DNA from: CAYVUV01 sp964455095
Lineage (GTDB): Bacteria > Desulfobacterota > Binatia > HRBIN30 > CADEER01
Assembly (NCBI GenBank): GCA_964455095.1
Contig: CAYVUV010000119.1
Coordinates: forward strand, 1-14,056
Direction of reading: 5' to 3'
DNA: 14,056 bases
Shown here: positions 12,307 to 14,056 of the stretch, one piece after another
How positions within the stretch are numbered: the first letter of the stretch is position 1
Layout: each line of letters starts with the position of its first letter
The notes under the pieces: model-generated
What the model was told of the DNA's origin: nothing
What the model saw: the letters and a program-made list of their open reading frames with translations, nothing else
Database searches by the model: none
Position numbers and translations under genes: made by a program

Positions 12307-13815
12307 TCAAACCTCCGTGCGGCGACGTACGCCGAACCAGGCGAGAATGGTCAGGACGGCAAGGGCCGCCGCCTCTGCTGGCAGCGACATAGCCGGCGCG
12401 GTCTGCAGCCCGGTGCAGATGCCGGCGCGGTTGGGTACGACACAAGACTCGTTCGGCCCGTCGCACAATGAGTCGCAGCACACGCCGTCGGTGCAGAACA
12501 GGTTGCCGAGGCAGTCGGCAGGCAAGCCGCATGGCTCGCCCAGGGCGACGATGCCGGTAGGCGTGGCTGTACTCGTCTGAGTCGGCGTGGCTGTCGGCGT
12601 CGCCGTCGAAGAGACGGTTGGCGTCGACGTGGGCGTCGCCGTGCTGGTGTTTGTCGGGGTCTGCGTCGGTGAGCTGGTAGCTGTGCCGGTCGGTGTCTCA
12701 GTCGGTGTGTCGGTCGGTGTCTGAGTCGGCGTGTCCGTCGGTGTCAGAGTCGGTGTGTCCGTCGGTGTCGGAGTCGGCGTGTCCGTCGGTGTCAGGGTCG
12801 GCGTGTCCGTCGGTGTCTGAGTCGGCGTATCCGTCGGTGTGTGAGTCGGCGTGTCTGTCGGCGTTTCGGTTGGGGTGGTGGTTGGCGGTTGGAAGGCGAT
12901 CGCGTCCAGGCGGTCCACGGTTTGGCCCAGGGTGCTGACGACACCGGTACTCGTGGTACTCGTGTCGATGGTCACCAGATAGCTGGTCCCGAGGTTCTCG
13001 CCGCTCGCGCTGGTGGTGTCGAGAATGGAGGCGTAGAGAACGCCGTCATCGTCGAACGCGATGGCCGGAATTGAATCGTTCACATCGCCGGGCGCGCCCG
13101 TGAGCAACGCCATCGCGGTGGCGACGCCGGTGCCGCTGTTGACGCTGTAGAGCGAGCCGTTCGAGCCGTCTTTGTCGCCGGCAAAGAAGAGCGCTGCCGA
13201 AGGGTCGGATGCCAGGGCGTTACCCTTGTTGAAGGGGGGCAGCCCAGAAGCGCCGACGAGCGTCGCCGCGCCGGTGGCCGTGTTGACGGTGTACAGGTCG
13301 CCGTTTTGCGTCGCAGAACCGTAGAGCGTTCCGCCCGGCGTGAAGGTCAGATCAGCGAGGGTCTGATCGACGTCATTGAAGCTGATGTTGAAGGGGCCCA
13401 CGAGCGTACCCGCCCCCGTGCCGAGATTGATGGTCACCAGGCTATTCGGAGAGACCGATTGCTTGCTGGTCGAGCCGTACAGGATCCCGGTCGTCGGATC
13501 GAAGGCGAGCCCGGTCACCGCGAAACCGATCCCGCCCACATCCTGCACGACGTCACCGTTCGCCGGATTGAGGATGTAGAGAGACGTGTCCGCATTGCCT
13601 ATAGCTCCGTTGGCGCCGTAGAGCGGGAGAGAGTGCGCAGGCACGGAGAGCAGGCAGAGGGCAAGGGGCGCCGCGACGACCGTGCAAAGGCGCGCCCACG
13701 GCAAGATCGGAGCAGCCGTCGCGTTCAGCGCGGCTCCGGGCGGAATGATATCGGGGACCGGTGCCGCCGCCGATCGACTCGGTCGGTACGAGCTTCGCTC
13801 CGCGGGTGTGTACAT
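12307..13815 (-). CDS. Secreted beta-propeller-like protein with Thr-Pro linker, eight-Cys module and C-terminal membrane tail
   Basis: A 502-residue protein. A long N-region is followed by a hydrophobic segment (about 41-60, LCTVVAAPLALCLLSVPAHS) that serves as a signal peptide. Residues about 65-305 contain repeated blade-like motifs (SLYILNPANGDV, LAFDPTTGILYG, LYTVNTATGAATLVG, LYSVNSGTGVATAM, IAFDDDGVLYAS), as in surface beta-propellers. Residues 312-420 are a Thr-Pro-rich linker. Then comes an eight-cysteine module (Cys429, 435, 441, 446, 447, 451, 458, 467) with CTDGVCC, a type I associate with deltaproteobacterial surface proteins. The tail has a hydrophobic helix (about 478-495) and RRR, suggesting C-terminal anchoring or sorting. 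The frame opens upstream to 13974, but the ATG at 13815 has AAGGAG seven bases before it and starts the signal peptide. The function is unknown; a surface or envelope role is inferred. Confidence 0.88.
   Translation of the reverse strand: MYTPAERSSYRPSRSAAAPVPDIIPPGAALNATAAPILPWARLCTVVAAPLALCLLSVPAHSLPLYGANGAIGNADTSLYILNPANGDVVQDVGGIGFAVTGLAFDPTTGILYGSTSKQSVSPNSLVTINLGTGAGTLVGPFNISFNDVDQTLADLTFTPGGTLYGSATQNGDLYTVNTATGAATLVGASGLPPFNKGNALASDPSAALFFAGDKDGSNGSLYSVNSGTGVATAMALLTGAPGDVNDSIPAIAFDDDGVLYASILDTTSASGENLGTSYLVTIDTSTTSTGVVSTLGQTVDRLDAIAFQPPTTTPTETPTDTPTHTPTDTPTQTPTDTPTLTPTDTPTPTPTDTPTLTPTDTPTQTPTDTPTETPTGTATSSPTQTPTNTSTATPTSTPTVSSTATPTATPTQTSTATPTGIVALGEPCGLPADCLGNLFCTDGVCCDSLCDGPNESCVVPNRAGICTGLQTAPAMSLPAEAAALAVLTILAWFGVRRRTEV
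12680..12878 (-). repeat. 24-bp minisatellite encoding an octapeptide
   Basis: About eight imperfect copies of a 24-bp unit (plus strand GTCGGCGTGTCC, then GTCGGTGTC and a variable triplet) inside the preceding gene. Each copy encodes DTPTxTPT, with x being His, Gln, Leu, Pro, Leu, Gln or Glu in turn. The unit is a multiple of three, so copy-number change would keep the frame. The flanking linker, to 12556, is more irregular. Confidence 0.85.
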
Positions 13816-14056
13816 CGTCAGACTCCTTCGCTCGAGGCAGCGGCGCCGATTCGGATTGTCATCTGTATCGTTCGATAGACACCGTGTTGGCCCTTCGGCG
13901 TCGCGTCGAACGCCGAGTCGCTGGTGACCGACACCGTCATGGTGACCGAGGCGCCTCGACGCCCTGAGACGCATTCTACCTACGGCAGGGGTTTCGCGAA
14001 CCCAGGTGACCGTCGAATCTCAAAACGGCCCCGGCGTCGGCGCCGAGTGCGTGTGC
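13816..14056. other. Upstream region of the beta-propeller gene, no gene seen
   Basis: About 240 bases to the window end without a convincing coding region. It holds a small palindrome TATCG-TT-CGATA (13866-13877) and three copies of GGTGACCG (13923, 13941, 14005), which might be regulatory. No clear -35/-10 pair was identified. Confidence 0.35.
13823..13828 (-). promoter_or_regulatory. Ribosome binding site of the beta-propeller gene
   Basis: AAGGAG on the minus strand, seven bases before the ATG at 13813-13815. It selects this start over the upstream open frame, whose residues (mostly Arg and Asp) do not look like protein. Confidence 0.85.

Noticed and set aside
12680..12938. A plus-strand frame of Ser-Val-Cys-Pro repeats
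   Set aside because: It is the antisense reading of the Thr-Pro minisatellite in the beta-propeller gene.

Overview
The window is visibly GC-rich with dense, long genes. It contains three protein types that I associate with deltaproteobacteria-like lineages such as Myxococcota or Desulfobacterota/Binatia: a secreted ELWxxDGTxxGT-repeat protein, Thr-Pro-rich linkers next to an eight-Cys module of the form CTDGVCC, and C-terminal tails made of a membrane segment followed by arginines. No rRNA or other taxonomic marker is present, so this placement is an inference.

Layout. 3-617 (+) is a glutathione S-transferase. 769-3744 (+) is a large exported repeat protein whose last codons run into a perfect 25-bp palindromic repeat. 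3788-4798 (-) is an amidohydrolase. 4840-4990 is a gene-free inverted-repeat element. 5017-7569 (-) is the DEAH-box helicase HrpB. 7633-7742 is a second, different inverted repeat in the divergent intergenic region. 7862-9124 and 9142-10260 (+) form a two-gene operon: a shortened alkylsulfatase-like metallo-beta-lactamase-fold hydrolase and a class III-type zinc alcohol dehydrogenase that lacks two glutathione-binding residues. A sulfate ester hydrolase releasing an alcohol and a dehydrogenase oxidising it would make a simple pathway, but this is inferred.

From 10261 to about 12280 the window becomes an accessory region. Four copies of an unusual repeat unit lie here, at about 10270-10364, 10416-10506, 10559-11043 and 11651-11755. 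Each unit is a pair of inverted arrays of a degenerate 6-bp motif (roughly TCGGNA). One copy encloses a complete four-helix-bundle (S23/IVS-type) gene. The other three keep the same edges, the same gene leader and in one case the same 3' coding end, but lack the gene. This looks like one full-length element plus internally deleted derivatives, and it is the best candidate for an undescribed system here. The same region holds two small minus-strand genes of unknown function. One of them ends in an integron attC-like site (11795-11856) and has a stop codon near its likely true start.

The window closes with a minus-strand secreted beta-propeller-like protein (12307-13815) with a 24-bp minisatellite encoding an octapeptide Thr-Pro linker, an eight-Cys module and a C-terminal membrane tail. 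No tRNA, rRNA or CRISPR array was seen, and no gene-free stretch exceeds about 300 bases.
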